From positions 124,001 through 188,000 of the forward strand of contig NZ_LHPI01000008.1 in NCBI RefSeq assembly GCF_001274785.1: a DNA stretch of 64,000 nucleotides, read 5' to 3'. Below are positions 41,100 through 51,145 of this stretch, piece by piece; positions within the stretch are counted from its first letter, which is position 1; every line of letters begins with the position of its first letter. Below the pieces are notes generated by a model, which saw only the letters and a list, made by a program, of their open reading frames with translations, did no database searches and had not been told where the DNA came from. This DNA comes from Vibrio hepatarius. Lineage in GTDB: Bacteria > Pseudomonadota > Gammaproteobacteria > Enterobacterales > Vibrionaceae. The translations under genes were made by a program, and so were the position numbers.

Positions 41100-42161
41100 A
41101 TGCTGCAATTTTTATTGCGCTCTGCGGGTTTAGGATTAGCCACGGCAGTGCTTCTACTGCTTGCCGTCCCCTCACTGAGGAGCAATATTTTTCCTCCCTC
41201 GACTTCTGATGACACAGAAATTAGCAGTCGTGACCAAATCTCGTTTAATCACGCGGTACGCAACGCAGCGCCAGCCGTGGTTAACATCTACAGCCGTAAA
41301 TACACCGAGAATGACCGCTCAAAGCTGCTGACACAAGGCCTTGGTTCTGGCGTAATTGTCAGCGAAAAAGGCTACATCATTACTAACTACCACGTGGTTG
41401 CCCAAGCCGACCAGATCGTGGTTGCTCTTCAAGACGGACGCGTTGCAGCGGCTCAGTTAGTCGGTAAGGACCGCCGAACCGATATTGCCGTGCTGCGTAT
41501 CGAAGTTACTAACTTACCGGTAATTCCAACCAATCCAAATTACGCGCCCAAAGTGGGCGATATTGTGTTGGCGATTGGGAACCCGTACAACCTCGGACAG
41601 ACCACCACTTTCGGCATTATCTCTGCCACCGGACGCTCTTCAATTAGTGCTGATGGACGCCAAGCGTTTATTCAGACAGATGCGGCGATCAACGAAGGTA
41701 ACTCGGGGGGCGCTTTGGTAAATACTCGCGGTGAGCTCGTCGGAATCAATACCGCCTCTTTCCAACAGGCAACAGAGTTGGAAACTTACGGGATCTCTTT
41801 CGCCATTCCATACCAACTAGCCAACAAGATTATGCAAAAGATCATTGCTGACGGACGTGTGATTCGCGGTTACATCGGTATCGATGGACGTGATATCAAC
41901 TCGGTAACGTCACGCTTGCTCGGTAACGATCACCTTGGTGGTATCGTCGTTTTAGGCGTTGACCCTAACGGCCCTGCCGCTGACGCTGGCTTTGAAGCTC
42001 AAGACATCATCTTGAAGATCGATGGAGAGAAAGTGAATGGTCGCCAAAGCGTGCTGGATATAGTCACCGAGCTAAGACCCGGCTCTAAAGTCGATATCTT
42101 AATCCTGCGTAAAGGTGAAGAAATGACGCTTAGTGTCACCGTGGCGGAAGACACCAACTAG
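41100..42161 (+). CDS. degS: Site-1 stress-sensing protease DegS
   Basis: A 353-residue HtrA-type protease anchored by an N-terminal membrane helix (about residues 5-25). When its PDZ domain binds misfolded porin tails, DegS cleaves RseA and starts the cascade that frees sigma-E. The triad residues are His98 (NYHVV), Asp128 (RTDIAVL) and Ser202 (NEGNSGGAL). A single PDZ domain occupies about 255-350. The gene directly follows degQ, whose own promoter looks sigma-E dependent, so sensor and effector of the response sit together. Confidence 0.95.
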   Translation: MLQFLLRSAGLGLATAVLLLLAVPSLRSNIFPPSTSDDTEISSRDQISFNHAVRNAAPAVVNIYSRKYTENDRSKLLTQGLGSGVIVSEKGYIITNYHVVAQADQIVVALQDGRVAAAQLVGKDRRTDIAVLRIEVTNLPVIPTNPNYAPKVGDIVLAIGNPYNLGQTTTFGIISATGRSSISADGRQAFIQTDAAINEGNSGGALVNTRGELVGINTASFQQATELETYGISFAIPYQLANKIMQKIIADGRVIRGYIGIDGRDINSVTSRLLGNDHLGGIVVLGVDPNGPAADAGFEAQDIILKIDGEKVNGRQSVLDIVTELRPGSKVDILILRKGEEMTLSVTVAEDTN

Positions 42162-42183
42162 GTAAAGCTCAAATACTAGCGAT

Positions 42184-42216
42184 AAAAAAATCCCATGCAG
42201 TGCATGGGATTTTTTT
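42184..42216. terminator. Bidirectional terminator between degS and parC
   Basis: A stem of tcccatgca / tgcatggga flanked by seven A and seven T. It serves both convergent genes. Confidence 0.93.
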
Positions 42217-42219
42217 GTT

Positions 42220-44493
42220 TTACTCGTCGCCGGAAGGCTCACTGTTTGAAGCTTCGACTTCTATCTTCGTCACTCTTTGCAAGCCACGAGGGAGTAAACC
42301 ACCTCGACGACCACGTTCGCCACGGAAGTTATCAAGATCACTTGGTTTGAGGCCAAGTTTACGCTTACCAGCATACAAGGTCAGCGTCGCGTCTTTCGGC
42401 ACTGAAATCAGGTGAGAAAGAATTTCTTCTCGATCTTTCGCCTTCGCCGCTGGAATGTTGATAATCTTGTTACCCTTACCTTTCGCTAGTTGCGGCAGAT
42501 CTTTAATTGGGAACAACAGCATTCGACCTTGGTTGGTAATCGCGACAATTTCATCCGAATCTAGGTCTGAAATCGCATTTGGCGTCATCACTTCAGAGTT
42601 CGCAGGTAGCGTCACTAACGCTTTACCGCTGCGGTTTTTCGACAACAAATCACTGCCTTTACATACGAAACCATAACCCGCATCCGAACCGACTAACCAA
42701 AGCTGATCATCTTCGCCCATGATCACTTGGCGAATATTACTACCCGCAGTGATATTCAGACGACCGGTAATCGGCTCACCTTGGCTACGAGCCGATGGTA
42801 ACGAGTGAGATTCGAGTGAGTAACTGCGGCCATCACTGCCAAAGAATACCGCTTGCTGGTTGCTCTTACCTCGAGCCGATGCGAGGAATTTATCGCCTGA
42901 CTTGTAGCTCAAGCCTTCTGCGTCAACATCGTGGCCTTTCGCATGACGAATCCAGCCTTTTTCAGACAACACAACCGTAATAGGTTCACTAGGCACCAGG
43001 TCACGCTCGGTCAGTGCTTTGGCTTCTGCACGTTCAATCAGAGGTGAACGACGGTCATCACCATACTTCTCAGCATCCGCTTTGATTTCTTTTTTCAGTA
43101 GCGTGTTAAGACGACGCTCAGAACCCAATAGCTGCTCTAGCTTCTCGCGTTCTTTTTCCAATTCTTCTTGCTCACCGCGGATCTTCATCTCTTCCAGTTT
43201 GGCAAGATGACGAAGTTTGGTGTCCAGAATCGCGTCAGCTTGAATCTCCGTGATGCCAAAACGTGCCATAAGCACCGCTTTCGGGTCATCTTCGGTACGG
43301 ATGATTTCGATGACTTCATCAAGGTTGAGGTAAGCAACCAACAAACCTTCTAACACGTGCAAGCGCGCTAGCACTTTGTCTAGACGGTGTTGCAAACGAC
43401 GGCGTACCGTAGTGCGGCGGAACTCAATCCATTCAGATAAGATCTGAACTAAGCCTTTAACCTGGGGACGATTGTCCAAGCCAATCATGTTCAGGTTAAC
43501 ACGGTAGTTCTTTTCTAAATCGGTTGATGCAAACAAGTGGTTCATCAACTGATCGCAATCGACGCGGTTTGAGCGCGGTACGATAACGATACGAGTCGGG
43601 TTTTCGTGGTCTGACTCATCACGTAAGTCATCAACCATTGGCAACTTCTTCGCACGCATCTGGTTAGCGATTTGCTCAAGTAGCTTCGCACCTGAAACTT
43701 GGTGAGGTAGCGCGGTAATCACCACGTCTGAACCTTCTTTGTGCCAAACTGCGCGCATCTTGATGCTGCCACGACCAGTGCGGTAGATTTTTTCCAAATC
43801 GGCTTTTGGCGAAATGATCTCAGCTTCAGTCGGATAATCCGGACCTTTGACAAAGTTCATCACATCCGCCAGTTCTGCTTTTGGACTATCGATCAGATGA
43901 ATCGCAGCCTCAGCGACTTCGCGAACATTGTGTGGCGGAATATCTGTCGCCATACCAACCGCGATACCCGTTACACCATTAAGTAGGATATGCGGCAGAC
44001 GAGCTGGCAGCATTTGCGGCTCTTTCATCGTGCCGTCAAAGTTTGGTTGCCATTCAACCGTGCCCTGACCTAATTCACCTAAGAGAACTTCAGCAAACTT
44101 AGACAGTTTCGCTTCGGTATAACGCATCGCAGCGAATGATTTCGGGTCATCTGGCGCACCCCAGTTACCTTGACCATCCACCAGCGGGTAACGGTAAGAG
44201 AACGGCTGAGCCATCAATACCATAGCTTCGTAACACGCAGAGTCACCGTGCGGGTGGTATTTACCCAACACGTCACCAACGGTACGTGCCGATTTTTTGT
44301 ATTTTGCCGCCGCCGAAAGACCAAGCTCCGACATTGCGTAAATGATACGTCGTTGAACCGGCTTTAAACCGTCACCGATGTACGGCAACGCACGGTCCAT
44401 AATGACGTACATTGAGTAGTTCAGATAAGCGTCTTCAGTGAACTTGCGCATTGGCAACTGTTCAACGCCATCGTAGGTAATTTCTGTAGACAT
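42220..44493 (-). CDS. parC: DNA topoisomerase IV subunit A
   Basis: A 757-residue type IIA topoisomerase subunit that decatenates daughter chromosomes with ParE. The catalytic tyrosine is Tyr125 in [11 protein letters not shown]. The quinolone-determining segment [12 protein letters not shown] has Ser85 and Glu89, the residues found in quinolone-susceptible strains. The winged-helix and tower domains are followed by a C-terminal beta-pinwheel from about residue 490. It lies 3 bases after parE, so the two are co-translated. Confidence 0.97.
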   Translation of the reverse strand: MSTEITYDGVEQLPMRKFTEDAYLNYSMYVIMDRALPYIGDGLKPVQRRIIYAMSELGLSAAAKYKKSARTVGDVLGKYHPHGDSACYEAMVLMAQPFSYRYPLVDGQGNWGAPDDPKSFAAMRYTEAKLSKFAEVLLGELGQGTVEWQPNFDGTMKEPQMLPARLPHILLNGVTGIAVGMATDIPPHNVREVAEAAIHLIDSPKAELADVMNFVKGPDYPTEAEIISPKADLEKIYRTGRGSIKMRAVWHKEGSDVVITALPHQVSGAKLLEQIANQMRAKKLPMVDDLRDESDHENPTRIVIVPRSNRVDCDQLMNHLFASTDLEKNYRVNLNMIGLDNRPQVKGLVQILSEWIEFRRTTVRRRLQHRLDKVLARLHVLEGLLVAYLNLDEVIEIIRTEDDPKAVLMARFGITEIQADAILDTKLRHLAKLEEMKIRGEQEELEKEREKLEQLLGSERRLNTLLKKEIKADAEKYGDDRRSPLIERAEAKALTERDLVPSEPITVVLSEKGWIRHAKGHDVDAEGLSYKSGDKFLASARGKSNQQAVFFGSDGRSYSLESHSLPSARSQGEPITGRLNITAGSNIRQVIMGEDDQLWLVGSDAGYGFVCKGSDLLSKNRSGKALVTLPANSEVMTPNAISDLDSDEIVAITNQGRMLLFPIKDLPQLAKGKGNKIINIPAAKAKDREEILSHLISVPKDATLTLYAGKRKLGLKPSDLDNFRGERGRRGGLLPRGLQRVTKIEVEASNSEPSGDE

Positions 44494-44496
44494 TCG

Positions 44497-46377
44497 TTAA
44501 ACCTCTGCCATATCGCCGTTGCGTTGTAGCCAGCTACGACGGTCATCCGCACGTTTCTTACCGAGCAGCATGTCCATCATTTCCATGGTCGACTCGTTGT
44601 CGTCGATGGTCAACTGCACCAGACGACGGGTATTGGGATCCATGGTGGTTTCGCGCAACTGCAGTGGGTTCATCTCACCCAGACCTTTGAATCGCTGCAC
44701 GTTGATTTTGGCTTTCTTCTTCGAAAGACGCTCTAAGATGCCTTCTTTCTCATCGTCGTCTAACGCGTAGAAAACTTCTTTACCACAGTCAATTCGATAC
44801 AGAGGAGGCATCGCAACGTAGATATGGCCTGCTTCCACCAACGCCTTAAAGTGGCGAGTAAACAGAGCACACAATAGCGTTGCGATGTGCAGACCATCTG
44901 AGTCCGCATCGGCAAGGATACAAATTTTGCCATAACGCAGGCTTTCAAGGTTATCGCTATCTGGATCGATACCCAACGCAACAGAAATATCATGAACTTC
45001 TTGAGACGCAAGCACTTGGTCAGCCGAGACTTCCCAAGTATTCAGAATCTTACCGCGTAGCGGCATCACCGCTTGGAACTCACGGTCACGCGCCTGTTTT
45101 GCACTACCACCCGCCGAGTCACCCTCGACAAAGAAGATTTCAGTGCGGTTAAGGTCTTGAACTGAGCAGTCAGTCAGTTTGCCCGGTAATGCCGGACCTG
45201 ACGCCACTTTCTTACGTACAACCTTTTTGCTCGCACGCATGCGGCGATGGGCGTTCGCAATGCAGACTTCGGCTAACTGCTCCGCTAGCTGAGGTTTTTC
45301 GTTCAACCACAAGCTGAAAGCATCTTTGACCACACCGGAAACAAACGCCGCAGTTTGGCGAGATGAAAGACGCTCTTTGGTTTGACCAGCAAACTGCGGG
45401 TCTTGCATCTTCACCGATAACACGTATGAACAGCGGTCGAAGATATCGTCGCCTGTCAACTTAACGCCACGTGGCAGCAAGTTACGGAACTCACAGAACT
45501 CACGCATAGCATCAAGCAAGCCTTGGCGTAAACCATTTACGTGCGTACCACCTTGTTTGGTGGGTACCAAGTTGACGTAACTTTCGGTGATCATATCACC
45601 GCCTTCTGGCTGCCAGATCACCGCCCAGTTTGCCATTTCTGTATCAGCGACAAACTCGCCAATGTATGGCTCTTCTGGCAAGACCGGATAACCTTTCACA
45701 CCTTCCGCTAGGTAGTCTTTCAGGCCGTCTTCGTAATACCATTTGTGCTCTTCGTTATTGACCTTGTCACTAAACGTGATCTCAAGACCTGGACACAGTA
45801 CGGCTTTCGCACGTAGGTTGTTTACCAAACGAATTGCGGAGAATTTTGCGCTGTCGAAGTATTTGCTGTCTGGCCAGAAGTGCACTGCGGTACCAGTGTT
45901 TCTATGCCCACATGTACCAGTGACTTTTAAATCACTGACTGTCACGCCATTTTCAAAAGCGATTTCATGCACCTGACCTTCACGTTTTACAGTCACTTCG
46001 ACACGTTTGGAGAGCGCGTTTACTACCGAAATACCAACACCGTGCAAACCGCCAGAGAATTTGTAGTTGTCGTTGGAGAACTTACCACCAGCGTGAAGCT
46101 TGGTCATAATAAGTTCAACACCGGAAATACCTTTCTCTGGGTGAATATCAACCGGCATACCTCGACCATCATCGATTACTTCCAATGATTGGTCAGCGTG
46201 AAGAATAACCTTAATCTTCTTAGCATGCCCTGCGAGTGCCTCATCCACCGAGTTATCAATAACTTCTTGCGCTAAGTGGTTTGGTCGCTCTGTTTCGGTA
46301 TACATGCCAGGACGATGTCGTACTGGGTCGAGACCTTCAAGAACCGAGAGGTCTTTCGCATTATATTGTTCAGTCAT
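44497..46377 (-). CDS. parE: DNA topoisomerase IV subunit B
   Basis: A 626-residue GHKL ATPase subunit of topoisomerase IV. Visible elements are EVIDNSVDEA (N box, about residues 37-46), DDGRGMPVDIHPEKG, GGLHGVG, the TOPRIM segment FVEGDSAGGSAKQARDR and ILADADSDGLH. It is distinguished from GyrB by size and pairing with parC, since GyrB is about 180 residues longer. It lies downstream of yqiA after a 207-bp gap that could carry a promoter. Confidence 0.97.
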   Translation of the reverse strand: MTEQYNAKDLSVLEGLDPVRHRPGMYTETERPNHLAQEVIDNSVDEALAGHAKKIKVILHADQSLEVIDDGRGMPVDIHPEKGISGVELIMTKLHAGGKFSNDNYKFSGGLHGVGISVVNALSKRVEVTVKREGQVHEIAFENGVTVSDLKVTGTCGHRNTGTAVHFWPDSKYFDSAKFSAIRLVNNLRAKAVLCPGLEITFSDKVNNEEHKWYYEDGLKDYLAEGVKGYPVLPEEPYIGEFVADTEMANWAVIWQPEGGDMITESYVNLVPTKQGGTHVNGLRQGLLDAMREFCEFRNLLPRGVKLTGDDIFDRCSYVLSVKMQDPQFAGQTKERLSSRQTAAFVSGVVKDAFSLWLNEKPQLAEQLAEVCIANAHRRMRASKKVVRKKVASGPALPGKLTDCSVQDLNRTEIFFVEGDSAGGSAKQARDREFQAVMPLRGKILNTWEVSADQVLASQEVHDISVALGIDPDSDNLESLRYGKICILADADSDGLHIATLLCALFTRHFKALVEAGHIYVAMPPLYRIDCGKEVFYALDDDEKEGILERLSKKKAKINVQRFKGLGEMNPLQLRETTMDPNTRRLVQLTIDDNESTMEMMDMLLGKKRADDRRSWLQRNGDMAEV

Positions 46378-46584
46378 AATACGGATATCGTTATAAAGAA
46401 TAAAAAGATGACTTGGCGGGCAGTCAATGAGGCTTAGTAATGATTAAAAGTGCCAAAAATGATCAATCTATGACCAACTAAAGCCGCACAAGTATAGGTG
46501 AAACATACTCTTGGAAGAGACCTGATCATGTCAAGCGAGATACGCAAGTATCAGGTAAATTTATGACTCTTCCCTCAATGAGGG

Positions 46585-47166
46585 TTAAAGCTCAAGGAAT
46601 TCTATGATCTGCTGAGGATAGCGTTCAAAGTCGATAAAACTGTGGTTACCACCCTGCTCGACCGTCTGTTTTGCGCCAGAAAATTTTGCCACCGCCTGAC
46701 GATAATCGAGTACTTCATCGCCTTCTTGTTGCAGTAGCCAGAAGTCAGCAACATTGTTGATATTAGGCGTATCGAGTGCCTTTAACTCATCAATGTGTTT
46801 AGATTCAAGAATGTATGTTTCGTTTGTGTATGGGTTGGTTTGCTCACCCAGAAAATCCGCCAATAGTTCGTATGGCTTGACTGCTGGGTTTACTACCACC
46901 GCTTTAAAACCGAACTGCTGGTTGAGCCACATAGACATATAGCCGCCGAGTGAACTGCCAACGAGCCCAATTTGAAAATCGTCTTTGTACTGAGCAACGA
47001 TATCAGCTAAGTGCTGCGCTGCTAACTGCGGAAAACACGGCAACTTAGGAACCACAACTTTGATATCTGGCCTGTGCTGCTCACAATACGCTTTCATCAC
47101 ATTCGCTTTGTGTGAAAATGGTGAGCTGTTAAAACCATGAATATAAAGAAGTAATGAAGGTTTCAT
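46585..47166 (-). CDS. yqiA: Esterase YqiA
   Basis: A 193-residue alpha/beta hydrolase. The N-terminal oxyanion segment is LYIHGFNSSP. The nucleophile elbow is GSSLGGYMS (about residues 71-79), and the catalytic histidine is in GGNHSFIDFERY near the C-terminus. E. coli YqiA hydrolyses short acyl esters, but its physiological substrate is unknown. It lies between cpdA and parE, a neighbourhood conserved in gammaproteobacteria. Confidence 0.92.
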   Translation of the reverse strand: MKPSLLLYIHGFNSSPFSHKANVMKAYCEQHRPDIKVVVPKLPCFPQLAAQHLADIVAQYKDDFQIGLVGSSLGGYMSMWLNQQFGFKAVVVNPAVKPYELLADFLGEQTNPYTNETYILESKHIDELKALDTPNINNVADFWLLQQEGDEVLDYRQAVAKFSGAKQTVEQGGNHSFIDFERYPQQIIEFLEL

Positions 47167-47195
47167 AATGTTCCTAGTTTTGACGACGTTGTCGG

Positions 47196-48014
47196 TTAGT
47201 ATCCCGCAGAATTAAAATCAGGCTGGAAACTACCTTGAGGTAAGCGCTTCACCAAGGTTTCGACCTGACCATCTCTCTTGAGCTCTAGCTCGCGCCAACC
47301 TGGAGAGCGTGTGTCTAGGGCGAAATCGTCTGAGTTAGGCTTAAACTGCACACACGTTGACGGTGTTGCCATGACTCGAACGTTATTGTGCATCACGTTC
47401 ATATCTTGATGCACGTGCCCACATAGTATCGCGTTAACGTTGTCGTGTTTGTCTACCACGTTCCAAAAGTCTTGAGCGTCTTTTAAAGTGTGTTGGTCAA
47501 GCCAAGCACTGCCCACCAAGATTGGATGATGATGGAGTAAAATCAACGTGTGGCGGTCAGCGTATTGCGAAAGTTTGTCTTCCAACAGCGCTAACTGTTG
47601 ATCGCTTAATCGCCCGTGTGGCACTCCGACGACTTGAGAATCCAGCAGGATCATTTGCCAGTGTTCACCCAACAATACATGCTCAATGTGTTGAATCTGT
47701 TGAGACGGGAGCACCGAAGTCATGTTCGGTTTAAAATCGTGATTGCCCGGTAGCCAAAAACAGTGTTTCTCTAATGGTGCGATACCACGCTCAAATCGCT
47801 GATAGGACACGGCACTGTGGTCTTGTGAAATATCACCAGTCGCCAGCACAGCGTCATATTCACACTGCTGCTCAAGAATCGCATTAACCACTGCGTTAAA
47901 ACTGTCACCGGTATTAACGCTCAACAAGCTACCATCTGTTGCTTCAAACAGGTGAGTATCTGTAATTTGGAGCAGCTTAATACTGCCGTCTGAAGAGCTT
48001 GAAGTTACTTTCAA
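47196..48014 (-). CDS. cpdA: 3',5'-cyclic-AMP phosphodiesterase
   Basis: A class III cAMP phosphodiesterase of the calcineurin-like metallophosphoesterase family. Metal-binding motifs in order are LLQITDTHLF, GDISQDHS, LPGNHDFKP, LLHHHP and LCGHVHQDMN. The open frame extends to 48056, which would overlap the previous gene by 32 bases. A TTG at 48012-48014, with an AGG upstream, gives 272 residues (E. coli 275) and a 10-base gap, so I prefer it. This start is less certain than the function. Confidence 0.9.
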   Translation of the reverse strand: MKVTSSSSDGSIKLLQITDTHLFEATDGSLLSVNTGDSFNAVVNAILEQQCEYDAVLATGDISQDHSAVSYQRFERGIAPLEKHCFWLPGNHDFKPNMTSVLPSQQIQHIEHVLLGEHWQMILLDSQVVGVPHGRLSDQQLALLEDKLSQYADRHTLILLHHHPILVGSAWLDQHTLKDAQDFWNVVDKHDNVNAILCGHVHQDMNVMHNNVRVMATPSTCVQFKPNSDDFALDTRSPGWRELELKRDGQVETLVKRLPQGSFQPDFNSAGY

Positions 48015-48024
48015 AATTACAAAC

Positions 48025-48465
48025 CTAAATATTGATCGGCGTTCGGCTGATACCATGCCGTAAACAAAACGTTAACCAATCGCCCAAAAAACGGTTCAGT
48101 TGTGCTTTTTCATCTTGTTGAACCATCTTGTCATTCGGGTAGTCGTAACGCGCGTTAATGCGTTTCAAGTGAGCGCATTCACAGACCTCTGCTACGCGAG
48201 CATCGTGGTAGAGCCTGACAGACATTTTTGGCAATGGAAATACCGGAACGTCATCGCTTTGACAGATATCGACCAAAGTTGTGTACTTTGTGACTTCGCC
48301 CACTTGAATTTGGTAAGTCATACTCGCAGCTTGGTAGCAACGTACGTCTCCGACGCTCGCATTATTCGGAATGAGAGCGTTCAATTTTGCATAATTGGTT
48401 TCGTACGTTCGCATCAGTTCAGCTAAATCAACATGATACGGTTTTCTTTCTGCTACTTTTGCCAT
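48025..48465 (-). CDS. DUF1249 protein (YqiB-like)
   Basis: A protein of unknown function homologous to E. coli YqiB, recognisable from VRLYHDARVAEVCE and RYDYPNDKMVQQDEKAQLNRFLGDWL. I chose the ATG at 48463-48465 (MAKVAERK), with AAGAAG upstream, giving 146 residues (YqiB 140). A longer frame from 48501 would run deep into nudF. The chosen start overlaps the nudF stop by 13 bases. Its place in nudF-yqiB-cpdA-yqiA-parE is conserved, but no activity is known. Confidence 0.88.
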   Translation of the reverse strand: MAKVAERKPYHVDLAELMRTYETNYAKLNALIPNNASVGDVRCYQAASMTYQIQVGEVTKYTTLVDICQSDDVPVFPLPKMSVRLYHDARVAEVCECAHLKRINARYDYPNDKMVQQDEKAQLNRFLGDWLTFCLRHGISRTPINI

Positions 48466-49082
48466 TCGCTTCTTAAACGCTGATAGTTGAGCTGCAACCA
48501 TTGTAGAGCAATGATCGACGCTCCATTTTCAAACTTACCGTTCACAACCCATTGGTAAGCCTGTTCTCGGCTAACCACATGGACTCGAATATCTTCACCT
48601 TCATAGTCTAAACCATGAACACCCTGTGCGGTTGACGCATCCACTTTACCTACGTACACGTCGAGCATTTCTGAACAGCCGCCTGAAGAAGGGTAATAAG
48701 AAGTCACCTTTTCAAGTAACGACACCTCAATGCCTGCTTCTTCAACGGCTTCACGACGGACCACTTGCTCGGCAGACTCGTCGCGGTCGATAATTCCAGC
48801 GACAATTTCCAACTGCCACGGATGCTCGTGCTCAAGTGCACCAACTCGAATCTGCTCAATAATGACCACTTGATCAGTCTCAGGGTCATAAGGAAGCATG
48901 GCAGCCGCATGGCCGCGCTCGAACATTTCTCGTTCGATAGTTTGGCTCCAGCCTCCTTCAAACAATTTATGTCTGAAACGGTACTTCACCATACTAAAGA
49001 ACCCTTTGAAGAGTGTCTCTTTTGAGAGAACTTCAACATCTTCAGGCGTAAACTCGCGTTGTTGTTGGTCAGGATGTTGCAT
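48453..49082 (-). CDS. nudF: ADP-ribose diphosphatase
   Basis: A 209-residue Nudix hydrolase that splits ADP-ribose to AMP and ribose-5-phosphate. The Nudix box reads GIIDRDESAEQVVRREAVEEAG (about residues 92-113), with the expected REA-EE-G core. A downstream segment, YPSSGGCSEMLDVYVGKVD, is characteristic of the ADP-ribose branch. It is the first gene of a five-gene operon and diverges from tolC. Confidence 0.95.
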   Translation of the reverse strand: MQHPDQQQREFTPEDVEVLSKETLFKGFFSMVKYRFRHKLFEGGWSQTIEREMFERGHAAAMLPYDPETDQVVIIEQIRVGALEHEHPWQLEIVAGIIDRDESAEQVVRREAVEEAGIEVSLLEKVTSYYPSSGGCSEMLDVYVGKVDASTAQGVHGLDYEGEDIRVHVVSREQAYQWVVNGKFENGASIIALQWLQLNYQRLRSEWQK

Positions 49083-49314
49083 TTGGCACCTCGCTGAGTG
49101 AATCTTATAGTTTACTCAGACAAAAGCGGTTGTTCCAAGGACATGGCTCAACTTTTTATATAATTTTTATAATCTGAGTTAAATTGATTAATTATTTTAT
49201 TGCACACTCGGGCAGTTAAGTGTAAAAAGTTGCAAAGTTTTGCATGAATTAACATCACTTTGAGTTAAACTCTGGAATAGTCACCATTTTTATATTTGGC
49301 AGGAAAAAATACCT
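49083..49314. promoter_or_regulatory. nudF / tolC divergent control region
   Basis: 232 bp of A+T-rich DNA. For nudF the minus strand offers TTTAAC, 17 bp, TATAAA in the stretch around 49155-49185 as a possible promoter. For tolC the ribosome-binding site is the AGGA at 49302-49305, but no convincing -10/-35 pair was found. No ORF is supported. Confidence 0.35.
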
Positions 49315-50619
49315 ATGAAGAAACTGCTTCCACTATTTGTTAGTGCCGCGTTAGGCAGTCTAAGCGCTACTGCTTACGCTGATACATTGGCAGACATTTA
49401 CAATCAAGCGAAAGAAAATGATCCAACATTACTAAGCGCAGCTGCGCAGCGTGATGCTGCATTTGAAGCAGTGACCTCTAGCCGCTCAACATTGCTGCCT
49501 CAAATTACGCTAAATGCTGGTTACAACATCAACCGCAGTGACGAAGATACTCGTGATAGTGACAAATTTACTGCTGGTATTAACTTCTCTCAAGAACTTT
49601 ACCAACGTTCAAGCTGGGTAACGCTAGACGTAGCAGAGAAAAGTGCACGTCAATCAGATGCGTCTTACGCTGCGATTCAACAAGCACTGATCTTACGCGT
49701 ATCACAAGCGTACTTCGAAGTACTTCGCGCTCAAGATAACTTAGTTTTCGTTCAAGCAGAGAAAGCGGCGGTTGGCCGTCAGCTAGAGCAAACAAAACAA
49801 CGCTTTGAAGTGGGCCTATCAGCGATCACTGACGTACACGATGCACAAGCGCAGTACGATGCGGTACTGGCCGATGAAGTACTAGCGCGCAATGACCTGA
49901 ACAACAGCTACGAAGGTCTACGTGAAATTACTGGCCAAGAACATTCAGATCTAGACGTTTTGGATACTCGTCGTTTCTCTGCGAGCAAACCATCAACGCC
50001 GATCAACCAACTGATTGAAGAAGCGCAACAAAAAAACCTTAACTTGTTGTCAGCTCGTATCGCTCAAGATGTAGCGAAAGACCAAATTTCTCTTGCAAGT
50101 TCTGGTCACCTGCCATCCCTAACTTTGGATGGTGGTTACAACTACACTGACGAAAGCAACGACAACACTGCCACTTATGACGCGTCTGATTTCAGTGTGG
50201 GTGTTAACTTAGCGGTGCCACTATACACTGGTGGTAATACAACCTCGCTAACCAAACAAGCGGAATACAACTACGTTGCGGCTAGCCAAGATCTAGAAGC
50301 CTCTTACCGTAGTGTCGTTCGTGACGTTCGCGCATTTAACAACAATATCTCTGCTTCTATCGGCGCACTACGCGCGTACGAGCAAACAGTGGTTTCAGCA
50401 AAATCAGCGCTTGAAGCAACTGAAGCAGGTTTTGATGTGGGTACGCGTACTATCGTTGACGTATTGGACTCGACTCGCCGTCTATACGATGCGAACAAGA
50501 GCCTGTCTAACGCGCGTTACGATTACATCCTAAGCGTACTGCAACTGCGTCAAGCGGTTGGTACACTGAGTGAGCAAGACATCTTAGACATCGACTCAGG
50601 TCTGAAGTCGGCGAAATAA
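49315..50619 (+). CDS. tolC: Outer-membrane efflux channel TolC
   Basis: A 434-residue trimeric outer-membrane channel used by RND and ABC exporters and type I secretion. The signal peptide is about 22 residues (ends TAYA before DTLADIYNQAKENDP). Two internal repeats of the OEP family are visible (about 40-220 and 240-420), with long helices such as QRFEVGLSAITDVHDAQAQYD. It lacks the roughly 60-residue C-terminal extension of E. coli TolC (493), as is usual in vibrios. Single gene, followed by a strong terminator. Confidence 0.96.
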   Translation: MKKLLPLFVSAALGSLSATAYADTLADIYNQAKENDPTLLSAAAQRDAAFEAVTSSRSTLLPQITLNAGYNINRSDEDTRDSDKFTAGINFSQELYQRSSWVTLDVAEKSARQSDASYAAIQQALILRVSQAYFEVLRAQDNLVFVQAEKAAVGRQLEQTKQRFEVGLSAITDVHDAQAQYDAVLADEVLARNDLNNSYEGLREITGQEHSDLDVLDTRRFSASKPSTPINQLIEEAQQKNLNLLSARIAQDVAKDQISLASSGHLPSLTLDGGYNYTDESNDNTATYDASDFSVGVNLAVPLYTGGNTTSLTKQAEYNYVAASQDLEASYRSVVRDVRAFNNNISASIGALRAYEQTVVSAKSALEATEAGFDVGTRTIVDVLDSTRRLYDANKSLSNARYDYILSVLQLRQAVGTLSEQDILDIDSGLKSAK

Positions 50620-50635
50620 GTAAACGCAACACACT

Positions 50636-50667
50636 AAAAAGGCTTGTCATATGGCAAGCCTTTTTTA
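50636..50667. terminator. Bidirectional terminator between tolC and the lipoprotein gene
   Basis: Stem aaaaaggcttg / caagccttttt with an 8-base loop, with A and T runs on both sides. It closes tolC and the convergent arcB-lipoprotein unit. Confidence 0.9.
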
Positions 50668-50693
50668 TTGTCGAGAGTTTGAGTTTACCGCCG

Positions 50694-51140
50694 CTAGTAA
50701 ACCTTTTGAATTTTAACGCTCTTTTCAACCAACCATTCAACTTGCTGGTCAACATTGAGTTCAAGCGCGACATCCACCGTCTGTTCTGGGTCAAGCTGCA
50801 ACTCCCAGATAAACGCCACTTCCCATTTATTCTGATTGTGGGTTCTCAGTTCAAGTAAATCACCTTCAATATCCCAACTCTGATCACCTTGTCTAATCGA
50901 CACACGCTCGACATTCAGTTCCGCAGGCAGGATCGTATCTGACTCCAAATACAGAGCGCCATGAAGCGTACTGTCTTGCACTTCACCGATCGTAGGCATC
51001 ATGTTGAGCCATAGGTGGCTTTGCAACTCAACCGTCGACTGAGCAAACTCGACCTGATTTGTTTCTTGCCAAGTAATAGATTGACTGGTGCAGCCACCAA
51101 GCAATGCTCCGCTTAACACCCACGCCGCTACTTTGTTCAT
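50694..51140 (-). CDS. Uncharacterised lipoprotein downstream of arcB
   Basis: A 148-residue predicted lipoprotein. The signal peptide MNKVAAWVLSGALLGGC ends in a lipobox with Cys17, so it is probably anchored in the outer or inner membrane facing the periplasm. The rest is rich in beta-strand and acidic residues, with no cysteine and no motif I recognise. I chose the ATG at 51138-51140, preceded by GAAGAAG. The frame extends eight codons farther into arcB. It is 5 bases after the arcB stop and so very likely in the same transcript. Function unknown. Confidence 0.75.
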   Translation of the reverse strand: MNKVAAWVLSGALLGGCTSQSITWQETNQVEFAQSTVELQSHLWLNMMPTIGEVQDSTLHGALYLESDTILPAELNVERVSIRQGDQSWDIEGDLLELRTHNQNKWEVAFIWELQLDPEQTVDVALELNVDQQVEWLVEKSVKIQKVY

Positions 51141-51145
51141 TTTCT

